This document shows, piece by piece, positions 17,496 through 26,626 of a DNA stretch of 64,000 nucleotides. The notes under the pieces are model-generated. The model made no database searches. It was not told the DNA's origin and saw nothing but the letters and a program-made list of their open reading frames with translations. The translations under genes and the position numbers were made by a program. The first letter of the stretch is position 1. Every line of letters starts with the position of its first letter. This DNA comes from Chryseobacterium angstadtii (GTDB lineage: Bacteria; Bacteroidota; Bacteroidia; Flavobacteriales; Weeksellaceae). The stretch is taken from NCBI RefSeq assembly GCF_001045465.1, contig NZ_LFND01000004.1, positions 124,001 to 188,000 on the forward strand, read 5' to 3'.

Positions 17496-18686
17496 TTTTG
17501 AATTGATCTGGTGATATATATTTAAAGAATTGCTTACAATTTTCGTGTATCCTTTTACATCCTCACCTGTCCAGGCTCTGTTTGCTTCGCCATAACTTCC
17601 GAATTTATCAGACATCAGATCGTGATCGGATTCAATTCCATTTAAAACAAACCTGTATGGATGAAGGGTCACAAATACTTTTCCGCTGACCATTTTCTGA
17701 GAATCGGTTAAAAAAGATTCTATATTCCTCATCACCGGATCCAGAAAAAGTGCTTCATGCAGCCAGTTTCCGTACCAATCAGAAAGCTGGGACTTCATCA
17801 TCTGCTGGTATTTTGAAAGCGTGTGTTTTTCCAGTAAATGGTGCGCTTTGATAATCACTGATGCTGCTGCCGCCTCAAATCCTACTCTTCCTTTGATTCC
17901 AACTATAGTATCTCCAACATGAATATCACGTCCGATACCATAAGCCGAAGCCAGTTCTTCTACTTTCTGGATTGCATAAACAGGATGTTCAAAAGCTTCT
18001 CCGTTTACTGCTGTAATCTCTCCATTCTTAAACTCAATTTCCAGCTCTGAAGATTGGGTTTCTTTAATCTGGGATGGAAAAGCAGTTTCAGGAAGAGAAT
18101 TTCTTGATGTTAAGGTTTCTTTTCCTCCTACTGAAGTCCCCCATAATCCTTTATTAACAGAATATTGAGCTTTATGGAATTCCATTTCGTAACCGTGGTT
18201 TTTAAGGAATTCTATTTCTTCTTCACGGGACAGGTTCATGTCGCGGATGGGAGTAATAATCTCCATTTCCGGACACATCACCTGGAAAATCAAATCAAAA
18301 CGAACCTGATCGTTGCCGGCACCTGTACTTCCGTGAGCAATAGCATCCACCCCCGTTTCAATGGCATATTTCGCAATTTCCTGTGCCTGAACCGTACGTT
18401 CTGCACTCACAGATAATGGATAGGTATTGTTTTTCAGCACATTTCCGAAAATCAGATACTTCACACAAGAATTATAATAATCCTCCTGAGCGTCTACGCA
18501 CCTGTATTCTTTAACCCCAAGATTAAAGGCTTTTTTCTCCAGTTCTTTTTCTTCCTCTTTAGAAAAACCGCCGGTATTTACAGTAACTGCATACACTTCA
18601 TACCCTAGTGTCACACTAAGATATTTAGCACAGTAAGAGGTATCCAAACCTCCGCTAAACGCTAAGATTACTTTCTTTTTCTCCAT
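17493..18686 (-). CDS. argG: Argininosuccinate synthase
   Basis: A 397-residue ATP-dependent ligase joining citrulline and aspartate. The PP-loop AFSGGLDTSYCAKYL is at the N-terminus, and AHGSTGAGNDQVRFDL and GRDIHVGDTIVGIKGRVGFE follow. The start is set at the ATG at 18686 (MEKKKVILAFSGG); an earlier ATG at 18698 adds only four residues. Either start lies inside the 3' end of the GNAT gene, so the two are translationally coupled. The sequence contains all family hallmarks. Confidence 0.95.
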   Translation of the reverse strand: MEKKKVILAFSGGLDTSYCAKYLSVTLGYEVYAVTVNTGGFSKEEEKELEKKAFNLGVKEYRCVDAQEDYYNSCVKYLIFGNVLKNNTYPLSVSAERTVQAQEIAKYAIETGVDAIAHGSTGAGNDQVRFDLIFQVMCPEMEIITPIRDMNLSREEEIEFLKNHGYEMEFHKAQYSVNKGLWGTSVGGKETLTSRNSLPETAFPSQIKETQSSELEIEFKNGEITAVNGEAFEHPVYAIQKVEELASAYGIGRDIHVGDTIVGIKGRVGFEAAAASVIIKAHHLLEKHTLSKYQQMMKSQLSDWYGNWLHEALFLDPVMRNIESFLTDSQKMVSGKVFVTLHPYRFVLNGIESDHDLMSDKFGSYGEANRAWTGEDVKGYTKIVSNSLNIYHQINSK

Positions 18687-19260
18687 TATACTCATCAATT
18701 TCGGACTGCTGAATTTCAGTCCCGTTTACTTTATTATTATTTTCAGGAACAAAAAGCATGGCTGTACAAAGACAGTTCTTACGTTCCTTTTTCATTAAAA
18801 TTTCATAATTCACACAGTTCTTACATCCGCTCCAAAATTCTTCATCCTGAGTAAGCTCCGAGTAAATTACCGGCTTATACCCAAGATCACTGTTGATTTT
18901 CATCACCGCAAGTCCTGTTGTCAGCCCAAACACCTTTGCATCCGGGTATTTTTCTCTAGATAATTGGAAAACTTTATTCTTTATCAAAGTGGCTACCCCT
19001 CTGTTCCTGTAATTCGGAGATACAATAAGTCCTGAATTGGCCACAAACTGACCATGTGACCAGGTTTCAATATAACAGAAACCCACCCATTCCCCGTTTT
19101 CAGTAGCAACCACAGCATTTCCTTCTGAAATCTTTTTCGTTAAATATTCGATGGAACGTTTTGCGATCCCCGTTCCTCTGCGCTGTGCAGAATCATACAT
19201 TTCCTGCTGTATTTCACTCACATACATTAGATGTTCGCATGAGGAAATTTCTATTTCCAT
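18655..19260 (-). CDS. GNAT acetyltransferase at the head of the arginine operon
   Basis: A 201-residue GNAT-fold protein. The acyl-CoA pyrophosphate loop is in IVSPNYRNRGVATLIKN (about 88-104), with core strands before and after. A Cys-rich tail (CKNCVNYEIL, then CLCTAML) is unusual for the family. It overlaps argG by about 30 nt and is the first gene of the arginine series. No other acyl-glutamate synthase or ArgJ gene is visible, so it is a candidate for the first step, transferring an acyl group (acetyl or succinyl) to glutamate. That role is inference; substrate residues cannot be read. Confidence 0.8.
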   Translation of the reverse strand: MEIEISSCEHLMYVSEIQQEMYDSAQRRGTGIAKRSIEYLTKKISEGNAVVATENGEWVGFCYIETWSHGQFVANSGLIVSPNYRNRGVATLIKNKVFQLSREKYPDAKVFGLTTGLAVMKINSDLGYKPVIYSELTQDEEFWSGCKNCVNYEILMKKERKNCLCTAMLFVPENNNKVNGTEIQQSEIDEYNGEKESNLSV

Positions 19261-19281
19261 TTATTTATCTGAATTTTTTGG

Positions 19282-19289
19282 CAAATTTA
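19282..19289 (-). promoter_or_regulatory. -7 box (TAAATTTG) of the arginine operon
   Basis: An exact TAnnTTTG match on the minus strand, 21 nt before the GNAT start, with a TTG (19313-19311) 21 nt further upstream. The first gene of the arginine series would be read from here. Confidence 0.5.
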
Positions 19290-19396
19290 AAGTATAATAA
19301 CTTTAAAAACCAAATTAAAAAGATATTTTTTTTGTTTAAATAAATTATACAGGTAATTTTATCTTTATCAAAAAATATAACTTTGCTAAATTATTA

Positions 19397-19404
19397 TATA
19401 TTTG
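19397..19404 (+). promoter_or_regulatory. -7 box (TATATTTG) of the InsA-like gene
   Basis: An exact TAnnTTTG match 16 nt upstream of the ATG at 19421, divergent from the arginine promoter. No -33 TTG at normal spacing. Confidence 0.4.
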
Positions 19405-19420
19405 CTAAAAACATATAGTT

Positions 19421-19837
19421 ATGGAAAACAAGTGCCCAAAATGCGGAAGCACTACCATCGTAAAAAGTGGAATCGTTAACGAAAAACAACGCTTCCTTTG
19501 CAAGGACTGTAAGTACTATTTTACGGTAAAAAAAATGGGAAAACAAATCGATGACTATTACGTAACCAAAGCTCTTCAGCTCTATCTTGAGGGGTTAAGC
19601 TTCCGTGAAATAGAACGAATTATTGGTGTTTCTCATGTAACAATCAGTTCATGGATCAAAAAATACAACATCACCAGACCGCCTCATTCCGAATTCCATC
19701 CGGTGTATAAAATCCTAAAACAGAACGAACTGATTGAATATATGTCGAAGGAAGAAAACATTAAAAACTCAGGGCTTATTATTACTCAGTTTGCGGATAA
19801 ATACATGTTGATTAAGTGGGAGAGGTTTAAGAAGTAG
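19421..19837 (+). CDS. InsA-like zinc-ribbon/HTH DNA-binding protein
   Basis: A 138-residue protein. The N-terminal zinc ribbon has two pairs, CPKCG and CKDCKYYF. An HTH follows at about 50-85 (LYLEGLSFREIERIIGVSHV, then TISSWIKKYNI). Both are the parts found in the InsA product of IS1-type elements. The remaining 50 residues end in FADKYMLIKWERFKK and are not a DDE catalytic domain, and no insB-like frame or terminal repeats flank it. It is therefore an orphan DNA-binding protein, either domesticated or a regulator that resembles InsA. A cluster of hairpin repeats starts 70 nt after its stop. It may regulate the porin/transporter locus downstream, but this is only position-based. Confidence 0.75.
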   Translation: MENKCPKCGSTTIVKSGIVNEKQRFLCKDCKYYFTVKKMGKQIDDYYVTKALQLYLEGLSFREIERIIGVSHVTISSWIKKYNITRPPHSEFHPVYKILKQNELIEYMSKEENIKNSGLIITQFADKYMLIKWERFKK

Positions 19838-19908
19838 ATGAGGTTCAAGAAGCAAGAGCCAAGAATCAAGAACCAAGATGCAAGACATCAGATTTCAGAC
19901 AGTGTAAC

Positions 19909-20178
19909 GGTGGCTTCGAGAACCTCAGCCACCGGGTGATAGCCCCTCGTGATGTAAGATGCCATATATCAGATTTTAGACTTTGGTAATGGTGGCTTCG
20001 AGAACCTCAGCCACCAAGTGATAGCCCCTCTTGATGTAAGATGCCATATATCAGATTTTAGACTTTGGTAATGGTGGCTTCGAGAACCTCAGCCACCAGA
20101 CAACCACCTTTCATTATCAAAATTAGCAGATATCAGATCTCGAAGATCACTGGCGGTGGCTGAGGTTCTCGAAGCCAC
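19909..20178. repeat. Cluster of four REP-like hairpins with an 82-bp tandem duplication
   Basis: The 539-nt gap between the InsA-like gene and the porin holds three direct copies (19909-19933, 19991-20015, 20073-20097) and one inverted copy (20155-20178) of a 25-nt hairpin. The hairpin has a 7-bp stem GGTGGCT/AGCCACC, a TC bulge, an inner GAG/CTC stem and a 3-nt loop. Copies two and three are part of an 82-nt direct tandem repeat (19936-20017 and 20018-20099), nearly identical. Before the cluster is AAGAATCAAGA-type low-complexity sequence (about 19848-19900). The rest of the gap (20180-20376) is AT-rich upstream DNA of the porin with no clear box. Confidence 0.85.
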
Positions 20179-20376
20179 AAGCCACCTACCTCCATCTACC
20201 CTATCCCCCTTACACTCACCACATCGAACCCGAACCCCGCAATTCGTAACCTCGAATTTCGCTCCTTAAAAACACCAAAACTATACTATTACCACTAATA
20301 TATATTAAATTTTTATAAACAAATTATTAATTACAATTTGGCTTTCACAAAAAACAACGCCAAAAATTGATAATTT

Positions 20377-21756
20377 ATGAAGAAATTACTTTCATTTATT
20401 GGATTAGCTCTAATCAGCAGTTCTTTATATTCACAGGGTTCTCCTGATTACGGAGGCGGACTAAAATTAAACCTCAACCCGGAAGGAGATAAATTTGTCA
20501 GATTTATTTTATGGGATCAGTTCTGGCTAAGGAACACAGAAATGAACCCCGGAAGTATGGTAGGAGGTGAAGCTACCGACAATTCCTGGAGCGTGGGAAA
20601 CAGAAGATTACGGGCCTTAGCTTATGCTCAGATCTCTAAAAGATATATGATCCTTCTCCATTTCGGGATCAATAACCAAACCTTTATTAATGGCGGAGCC
20701 ACAGGAACTACAGGCACAGGAGGTTACGGAAACGGGAAAAAGACCCAGCTGTTTTTTCATGATGCATGGAATGAATACGCAGTTATTTTACCTGGAGAAG
20801 CCGGAAAATTCAGTTTATCTTTAGGCGCCGGGCTTCATTATTATATGGGACTTTCCCGTATGACCATGGGTTCCACCCTGAATTTCCTTACCATAGACTC
20901 TCCTATTTTCTCATGGCCCCTTATTGATAACTCAGATCAGTTTGCCAGACAGCTCGGAATGTTTGCTAAAGGAAAATATGGTAAACTGGAATACCGTTTC
21001 AGCTTAAACAAACCTTTTGCCACAGACCTTGTTCCCGTGAATGTTACAGACCCTTCAAAAGCGGCAGCTGTAGATAATAACGGAAATCCAAGCTTCTCAA
21101 AAGCAGGATATGTAGAATACCAGTTCCTTGATGAGGAATCCAATACTCTTCCTTTCAAAGTAGGTTCATATTTGGGAACAAAGAAGGTTTTCAATATAGG
21201 AGCAGGTTTCTATCATCAGGCAGACGGAACAAGAACTTCCGTCAATTCAAATATTGAAAAACATGACATTACACTTGTCGCAGTGGACGCTTTTGCAGAT
21301 ATCCCATTAGGAAATGCAAAAAACAAAATGGCCGTTTCCGCTTACGCAGGATATTACAACTATAATTTCGGTCCGAACTACGTCAGAAATCTGGGAACAA
21401 TGAATATTGCTGCTTCCGATCCTAATTTTGCAGGGAACAAAGCCATCGCAGGTCCCGGAAATCTACAGCCGATGATCGGTACAGGAAATGTGATCTATGC
21501 ACAGGCGGGACTTCTTCTTCCAAGCCAGGCCGAAAAACCAAAAATCAGAATACAGCCTTTCGCGGCCTACACCCATAAAAGCTTTGAAGCATTTGACAAG
21601 TCTTCATCACAGTTTGACGTAGGCGCCAACTGGTTTATAGACGGACATCATGCAAAAATTACCACCCAATATTCCACGAGACCTGTTTACACCAGTCCTA
21701 CGGAAAGTCCTTCTTCAAAAGGAGAGTTCATAGTACAGTTTCAGATCTACCTTTAA
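20377..21756 (+). CDS. Outer-membrane beta-barrel porin
   Basis: A 459-residue protein with a signal peptide (MKKLLSFIGLALISSSLYS, then Gln) and many alternating amphipathic strands. The final strand KGEFIVQFQIYL suits an outer-membrane barrel. The segment FVRFILWDQFWLRNTEMNPGS is near the N-terminus of the barrel. It is a general porin-like protein; no TonB plug or box is visible, so passive diffusion is likely. It is followed 50 nt later by an MHS-family transporter and lies at the head of a locus for short-chain acyl-CoA formation, so it probably admits a small carboxylate. Confidence 0.75.
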   Translation: MKKLLSFIGLALISSSLYSQGSPDYGGGLKLNLNPEGDKFVRFILWDQFWLRNTEMNPGSMVGGEATDNSWSVGNRRLRALAYAQISKRYMILLHFGINNQTFINGGATGTTGTGGYGNGKKTQLFFHDAWNEYAVILPGEAGKFSLSLGAGLHYYMGLSRMTMGSTLNFLTIDSPIFSWPLIDNSDQFARQLGMFAKGKYGKLEYRFSLNKPFATDLVPVNVTDPSKAAAVDNNGNPSFSKAGYVEYQFLDEESNTLPFKVGSYLGTKKVFNIGAGFYHQADGTRTSVNSNIEKHDITLVAVDAFADIPLGNAKNKMAVSAYAGYYNYNFGPNYVRNLGTMNIAASDPNFAGNKAIAGPGNLQPMIGTGNVIYAQAGLLLPSQAEKPKIRIQPFAAYTHKSFEAFDKSSSQFDVGANWFIDGHHAKITTQYSTRPVYTSPTESPSSKGEFIVQFQIYL

Positions 21757-21806
21757 ACTCCGGATGAAATCAATATCCTAATTCTTTAACATCAAAATCA
21801 ATCAAC

Positions 21807-23387
21807 ATGAGCGAAAATCACCACGAAAACTACGAGAATATGACCGACCGGCAGAAAAACCGCACCATCTGGAGCGTGATCACCGCCTCATCTCTCGGTA
21901 CTTTGATAGAATGGTATGACTTCTACATTTTCGGAAGTTTAGCCATCGTTTTAGCGACCAAATTTTTCCCTGCAGACAATCCTACGGCAGCCTTTTTATC
22001 TACGCTGGCTACTTTTGCGGCCGGATTTGTCGTAAGACCTTTCGGAGCCTTATTCTTCGGAAGACTGGGTGATATTATCGGAAGAAAATACACCTTCCTG
22101 GTAACTTTACTGATCATGGGATTCTCCACTTTCCTGATCGGGTGTATTCCGGGATATGAAACCATAGGATTCATGGCCCCTGTTTTAGTTTTAATTTTAA
22201 GACTTTTACAAGGTTTGGCATTGGGAGGAGAATACGGAGGAGCCGCCACCTATGTTGCAGAATATGCACAACCTCACAGAAGGGGTTACTGGACTTCGTG
22301 GATTCAGACTACGGCTACCGCAGGACTTTTCATTTCATTAATTGTTATTTTAATTACTAAAAATTCGTTATCCGCAGAAGAATTTGATTCCTGGGGATGG
22401 AGAGTTCCGTTCTGGATTTCAATTTTAATGGTGGGAGTATCTTATTTCATCAGAAAAAACATGAAAGAATCTCCGCTTTTTGCAAAGGCCAAAAGTGAAG
22501 GGAAAACATCTAAGAATCCGTTAAAAGAAAGCTTCGGAAATAAATTCAATTTCAAATTTGTCTTACTGGCATTGTTTGGCGCTGCAATGGGACAAGGTGT
22601 TATCTGGTATACCGGACAATTCTACGCCATGAGTTTCCTGCAGAAAGTAATGAATATAGATTCGATGCAGGTTGATTATTTAATGGCTACTGCCCTTTTA
22701 ATGGGAACACCATTCTTCGTATTTTTCGGCTGGCTCTCGGATAAGGTCGGACGAAAGGCAATTATGATGACAGGGATGCTGGTTGCCATCTTAGCCTATA
22801 GACCTATTTACGACAGCATGTATAAAAGTGTAAACATTGAAGCTAAAACCGTTGCCGACAGCGGAATTAAAGAGACAAGAACGGCAGCCATTCACAAAGA
22901 TATTGCATCGGACAGCTTAATTACCTTTCACAAAGAAACGACATTCACAGACGGAACTTTCATGAAAAAAGACAGCATTGTACACTGGTCTGCAGCCGGT
23001 CCTGTTATGAAAGACGGAAAAGCAGAAGAACCCAAAGTCACAAAATCCATTACATTAAACAGTGATACAAAATGGTATCTGGTATTTTTAGTTTTCATTC
23101 AGGTGATTTTTGTAACGATGGTTTACGGCCCGATTGCAGCTTTCCTTGTAGAAATGTTCCCGGTGAGAATCCGCTATACCTCGATGTCACTACCTTACCA
23201 TATCGGAAACGGTGTATTCGGAGGGCTTCTTCCGGCAGTAGCAACGTATCTGGTTACTCAGGGAAAGGATGCAGGACACCCAACCTGGTATCTGGAGGGA
23301 CTTTGGTACCCGATTGGAGTTGCCGCCGTCTGTTTAATCATCGGATTGTTTTATCTTAAAAATAAGAACAATAATATTCATGATTAG
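21807..23387 (+). CDS. MFS transporter, metabolite:H+ symporter (MHS) family
   Basis: A 526-residue inner-membrane transporter. The MHS features are present: SLGTLIEWYDFYIFG at the first helix, the motif GRLGDIIGRKY between helices 2 and 3, LGGEYGGAATYVAEYA, and a second GWLSDKVGRKA. It has an extra hydrophilic segment of about 75 residues (about 335-410), rich in Lys, Asp and Thr, between two helices of the C-terminal half. This explains the length over the usual 430-450 and should face the periplasm. Relatives carry proline, alpha-ketoglutarate or other carboxylates; the acetate/propionate context suggests a short-chain or dicarboxylic acid. The substrate is not proven. Confidence 0.88.
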   Translation: MSENHHENYENMTDRQKNRTIWSVITASSLGTLIEWYDFYIFGSLAIVLATKFFPADNPTAAFLSTLATFAAGFVVRPFGALFFGRLGDIIGRKYTFLVTLLIMGFSTFLIGCIPGYETIGFMAPVLVLILRLLQGLALGGEYGGAATYVAEYAQPHRRGYWTSWIQTTATAGLFISLIVILITKNSLSAEEFDSWGWRVPFWISILMVGVSYFIRKNMKESPLFAKAKSEGKTSKNPLKESFGNKFNFKFVLLALFGAAMGQGVIWYTGQFYAMSFLQKVMNIDSMQVDYLMATALLMGTPFFVFFGWLSDKVGRKAIMMTGMLVAILAYRPIYDSMYKSVNIEAKTVADSGIKETRTAAIHKDIASDSLITFHKETTFTDGTFMKKDSIVHWSAAGPVMKDGKAEEPKVTKSITLNSDTKWYLVFLVFIQVIFVTMVYGPIAAFLVEMFPVRIRYTSMSLPYHIGNGVFGGLLPAVATYLVTQGKDAGHPTWYLEGLWYPIGVAAVCLIIGLFYLKNKNNNIHD

Positions 23388-23430
23388 GTACCGAATCACT
23401 TAATTTTTTACTAATTTTAAAACTACTAAA

Positions 23431-23658
23431 ATGAACGGATTAAAAAAAATATTAGGCATACTCTGGATTGCAGTGGCTCTGGTGGTGGGATATTTCGGAA
23501 CTACGGTTTTAGGGATTCCAAAGCTCACCTCAGGAAAGCAGGAAGATCTGGTATTCGGGATCATCATCTTATTTGTGCTGATGCCGATTATCTCGGGCGG
23601 AATGGCTATTTTCGGCTACTATTCGCTGACAGGAGAATATTCAGACGATAAAATTTAA
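23431..23658 (+). CDS. Small two-helix membrane protein
   Basis: A 75-residue protein with two hydrophobic helices (about 5-28 and 40-66) and a short acidic tail, GEYSDDKI. It is 43 nt after the transporter and probably co-transcribed. I do not recognise a characterised family. It may be an accessory subunit of the transporter, by position only. Confidence 0.65.
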   Translation: MNGLKKILGILWIAVALVVGYFGTTVLGIPKLTSGKQEDLVFGIIILFVLMPIISGGMAIFGYYSLTGEYSDDKI

Positions 23659-23674
23659 TTTATAAATGATGAAT

Positions 23675-23710
23675 GATAATTGATGAGTGACAGGTTCCTC
23701 ATCAATTATC
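23675..23710. repeat. 13-bp perfect hairpin in front of the small kinase-associated gene
   Basis: GATAATTGATGAG (23675-23687) pairs with CTCATCAATTATC (23698-23710) over a 10-nt loop and is followed by TTTTAT. It lies between two small genes of the operon, so it may lower readthrough into the sensor kinase. Related words occur before argG's downstream gene (near 17425-17450). Confidence 0.5.
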
Positions 23711-23727
23711 TTTTATCAATCACCCAT

Positions 23728-23922
23728 ATGAAGAAGAGACACGAACAAAAACTGATTATTTTGAGCATCGGGCTTATGATGGCTTTCAGCATTCCTATTT
23801 CACTGCTTTTCAACAGTGAAAAAGATGTTTTCGGCTACCCGATGATCCTTATCTATCTGTTCGCGGTCTGGATGATCTCCATCATTATTTCTTTTGTAAT
23901 TGTAAAAAAGTATGATGAGTAG
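23728..23922 (+). CDS. Small two-helix membrane protein preceding the sensor kinase
   Basis: A 64-residue protein from the ATG at 23728 (MKKRHEQKLIILSIG); a longer reading from 23680 runs through the hairpin and is rejected. It has two hydrophobic helices (about 8-24 and 35-58). It overlaps the start of the sensor gene by 11 nt (ATGATGAG), a sign of coupled translation. Small subunits of this shape sometimes accompany sodium:solute symporters, and the next gene starts with such a domain. That is an analogy and not an identification. Confidence 0.65.
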   Translation: MKKRHEQKLIILSIGLMMAFSIPISLLFNSEKDVFGYPMILIYLFAVWMISIIISFVIVKKYDE

Positions 23923-26620
23923 TTTTGCATTATTTGTTGTTGTTCTGATTTATCTGGCTCTTTTATTCTTAGTTGCCCATCTTGCCGAGAAGAAAAAAAG
24001 TAAAAGATGGATCAATAACCCCTACATTTATGCTTTATCTCTGGCGGTATACTGTACGGCCTGGACGTATTACGGAAGTATTGGCGTGGCAGCCACAAGC
24101 GGACTGAACTATCTGCCGATCTACATTGGCCCCATCATGATCATTCCGGCATGGATTTACATTAATACAAGAATCGTAAGAATTTCAAGAATCAATAAAA
24201 TAAGCAGTCTTGCGGATTTTATTTCTTTACGATACGGCAACAGCAGAAGCTTCAGTGCTATGATCACCATTGTCTGCCTTCTTGCCATTGTTCCTTATAT
24301 TGGACTTCAGATCAAGGCTATTTCCGAGACGTTCCATTTGGTTACGGAAACTTCAATGTCAAGCAATATCCTGACTGACAATGCCACATTTGTAGTCGTT
24401 TTAATTGCCTTATTCTCTTCCTATTACGGAACCCGGTATGTTGATGCTTCTGAAAAACGTTTAGGAATTATTTCCGCCATTGCTCTGGAAAGCTTCTTAA
24501 AACTTTTCTTCATTATTATTCTGGGAATATTTGTTATTTATTTTGTCTTTGACGGATTTTCAGATATTTATGAGAAAGCCAGCCAATTTGAAGATTTTAA
24601 AGAAAAAAACACCTTTAACGGCATTGAGGGTGCCATGAACTGGATGGTTTTATGCATGATATCAGCTACGGCCATCTGCATTCTTCCAAGACAGTTTCAT
24701 ACGGCCATTGTTGAGAACCGCCAGGAAAAGCACATCCGGACAGCGATCTGGTTTTTTCCGCTTTACTTGCTGATTTTCACGATATTCATCTTCCCGATTG
24801 CATGGGGAGGAAGGCTTATTTTCGATGGCGAAAAGGTGAATCCTGAGTTCTACTCCATTCTAATTCCTCAACATTTTGACAATACCTTAATTACAGTTTT
24901 TGTATTCCTGGGTGGGCTGAGTTCATGCATTTCCATGATCATCATTTCAGCCATTACCCTATCTATTATGCTTTCCAACAACCTTATTATTCCTTATGGT
25001 TTATTGGGGAAGTTTAAATCTGACAACGAGGTTCAGAATACGCGAAACATTACGAATATCAGAAAGTTCAGCATCTTTGCACTGATCATTATGGCCTTTG
25101 TGTTCTATAAATATTTTATTCTGAAGACATCGCTGGACTCTGTGGGATTGATCTCGTTTGTTGTAATTGCGCAACTGGCTCCTTCCTTTTTCGGGGCTAT
25201 TTTCTGGAGAAGAGGAAGCTACAAAGGGGCCGTAACGGGACTTCTCGCAGGATTAGCAATCTGCTATTTCGGACTGATTATTCCGCAGTATTATTTTTCC
25301 TACAACCAGGAACTGAAAGGAGTGATCCGTGAAATGTATGATGCATTCACGTTTTTCAACATTCCTTTTTTAAGCAGGATTTCGCAGATTTTCTTCTGGT
25401 CGATTTTCGTTAATACATCCCTGTTTACCATTATTTCTGTAAGCGTTAAAGGAAATTACCGGGAAAGAAATTTCGCAGAATTGTATGTAGATATAGACAA
25501 ACACATCCTGAACCATGAAAATGCTTTTATCTGGCGAGGAACCGCTTATATTTCGGATATCAAAAATATTCTTGAACGTTTTTTGGGCAAAACGAAAACA
25601 GAACAAGCTCTAAGGATTTTCAATTTAAAATATAATATAGATTCCAAAACTGAAACGGCAGATTCCAGATTTATTAAATTCTCGGAAAACCTTCTGGCAG
25701 GAAGAATCGGTACGGCATCGGCCAAAATTCTGATTGAAGGAGTAACAAAGGAGGATAAAATATCTTTAAAGGAAGTTCTCAATATTTTAGAGGAATCCAA
25801 AGAAAATATTAGCCTGAATAAAAAACTGACGGAACAGTCTGAAGAACTGCAAAAACTTTCCGACGACCTGAGAATGGCCAATGAAAACCTGATTGTTAAA
25901 GACCGTCAGAAGGATGATTTTCTGGACTCCGTTGCCCACGAGTTACGAACTCCCATCACCGCCATTCGCTCGGCAGGAGAAATCCTGGCGGATGATGATG
26001 ATATTCCAATGGATATCAAGCAGGAATTTTTAAATAATATCATTACGGAATCGGACAGACTCAGCGAAATCATCAATGACATTCTTTATCTCGACAAACT
26101 GGAACATGGTGAAATTGCCTTAAACATTAAAGAAAATAATATTCTTGATACTTACAAAAAGGCTTTAAATCCACTGCTCCATCTGATACAGCAGAAAAAC
26201 ATTCATTTGAGTGAAGTCAATCTTCTGAATGAAACTGTATTTAAATATGATGAAGCAAGAATGATTCAGCTTTTTCAGAATATCCTCGGAAATGCATTGA
26301 AATTCACAGAAGAACAAGGCACGATACAAACCAAGTTATCCGAAAAAGAAAACCAGCTGATCATCAGCATTTTTAATACCGGAAGACACATTCCTGAAGA
26401 GGATCTGGAAATGATTTTTGATAAATTTTACCAGTCAAAAAACCAGAATATTTTAAAACCCACAGGCAGCGGGCTCGGACTGGCTATTTCCAAGAAAATT
26501 GTTCAGGCTCACCATGGAACAATAAAAGCGGAAAACAGCGGTTTAGGCGTAACTTTTGCGATAAGCATACCTTACAACCTATTAAAAGAGATTAAAAATG
26601 AAGTTGAACAAAAACAATAA
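23912..26620 (+). CDS. CrbS-like sensor: sodium/solute symporter domain fused to histidine kinase
   Basis: A 902-residue membrane protein. The first 480 or so residues are an SLC5/SSS-type symporter fold with about 13 helices (ALSLAVYCTAWTYYGSIGVA, then TSGLNYLPIYIGPIM). A linker and coiled coil (about 620-665) lead to a HisKA domain with the phosphoaccepting His676 in SVAHELRTPITAIRSAGE. A HATPase domain follows with N-box NILGNALKFTEEQG, and FDKFYQS and GSGLGLAISKKIV. This is the layout of CrbS/MxtR, sensors that govern acetyl-CoA synthetase in proteobacteria. Two acyl-CoA synthetases lie just downstream, which fits that role. No receiver or PAS domain was seen. The partner is the receiver 6 nt later. 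Confidence 0.88.
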   Translation: MMSSFALFVVVLIYLALLFLVAHLAEKKKSKRWINNPYIYALSLAVYCTAWTYYGSIGVAATSGLNYLPIYIGPIMIIPAWIYINTRIVRISRINKISSLADFISLRYGNSRSFSAMITIVCLLAIVPYIGLQIKAISETFHLVTETSMSSNILTDNATFVVVLIALFSSYYGTRYVDASEKRLGIISAIALESFLKLFFIIILGIFVIYFVFDGFSDIYEKASQFEDFKEKNTFNGIEGAMNWMVLCMISATAICILPRQFHTAIVENRQEKHIRTAIWFFPLYLLIFTIFIFPIAWGGRLIFDGEKVNPEFYSILIPQHFDNTLITVFVFLGGLSSCISMIIISAITLSIMLSNNLIIPYGLLGKFKSDNEVQNTRNITNIRKFSIFALIIMAFVFYKYFILKTSLDSVGLISFVVIAQLAPSFFGAIFWRRGSYKGAVTGLLAGLAICYFGLIIPQYYFSYNQELKGVIREMYDAFTFFNIPFLSRISQIFFWSIFVNTSLFTIISVSVKGNYRERNFAELYVDIDKHILNHENAFIWRGTAYISDIKNILERFLGKTKTEQALRIFNLKYNIDSKTETADSRFIKFSENLLAGRIGTASAKILIEGVTKEDKISLKEVLNILEESKENISLNKKLTEQSEELQKLSDDLRMANENLIVKDRQKDDFLDSVAHELRTPITAIRSAGEILADDDDIPMDIKQEFLNNIITESDRLSEIINDILYLDKLEHGEIALNIKENNILDTYKKALNPLLHLIQQKNIHLSEVNLLNETVFKYDEARMIQLFQNILGNALKFTEEQGTIQTKLSEKENQLIISIFNTGRHIPEEDLEMIFDKFYQSKNQNILKPTGSGLGLAISKKIVQAHHGTIKAENSGLGVTFAISIPYNLLKEIKNEVEQKQ

Positions 26621-26626
26621 CCTTTT

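Noticed and set aside
19421..19837. Complete IS1-type insertion sequence
   Set aside because: There is no transposase catalytic frame and no pair of terminal inverted repeats around the InsA-like gene.
19909..20178. Possible CRISPR array
   Set aside because: The repeated 25-mers are separated by near-identical sequence (tandem duplication) and occur in both orientations; no cas gene is in the window.
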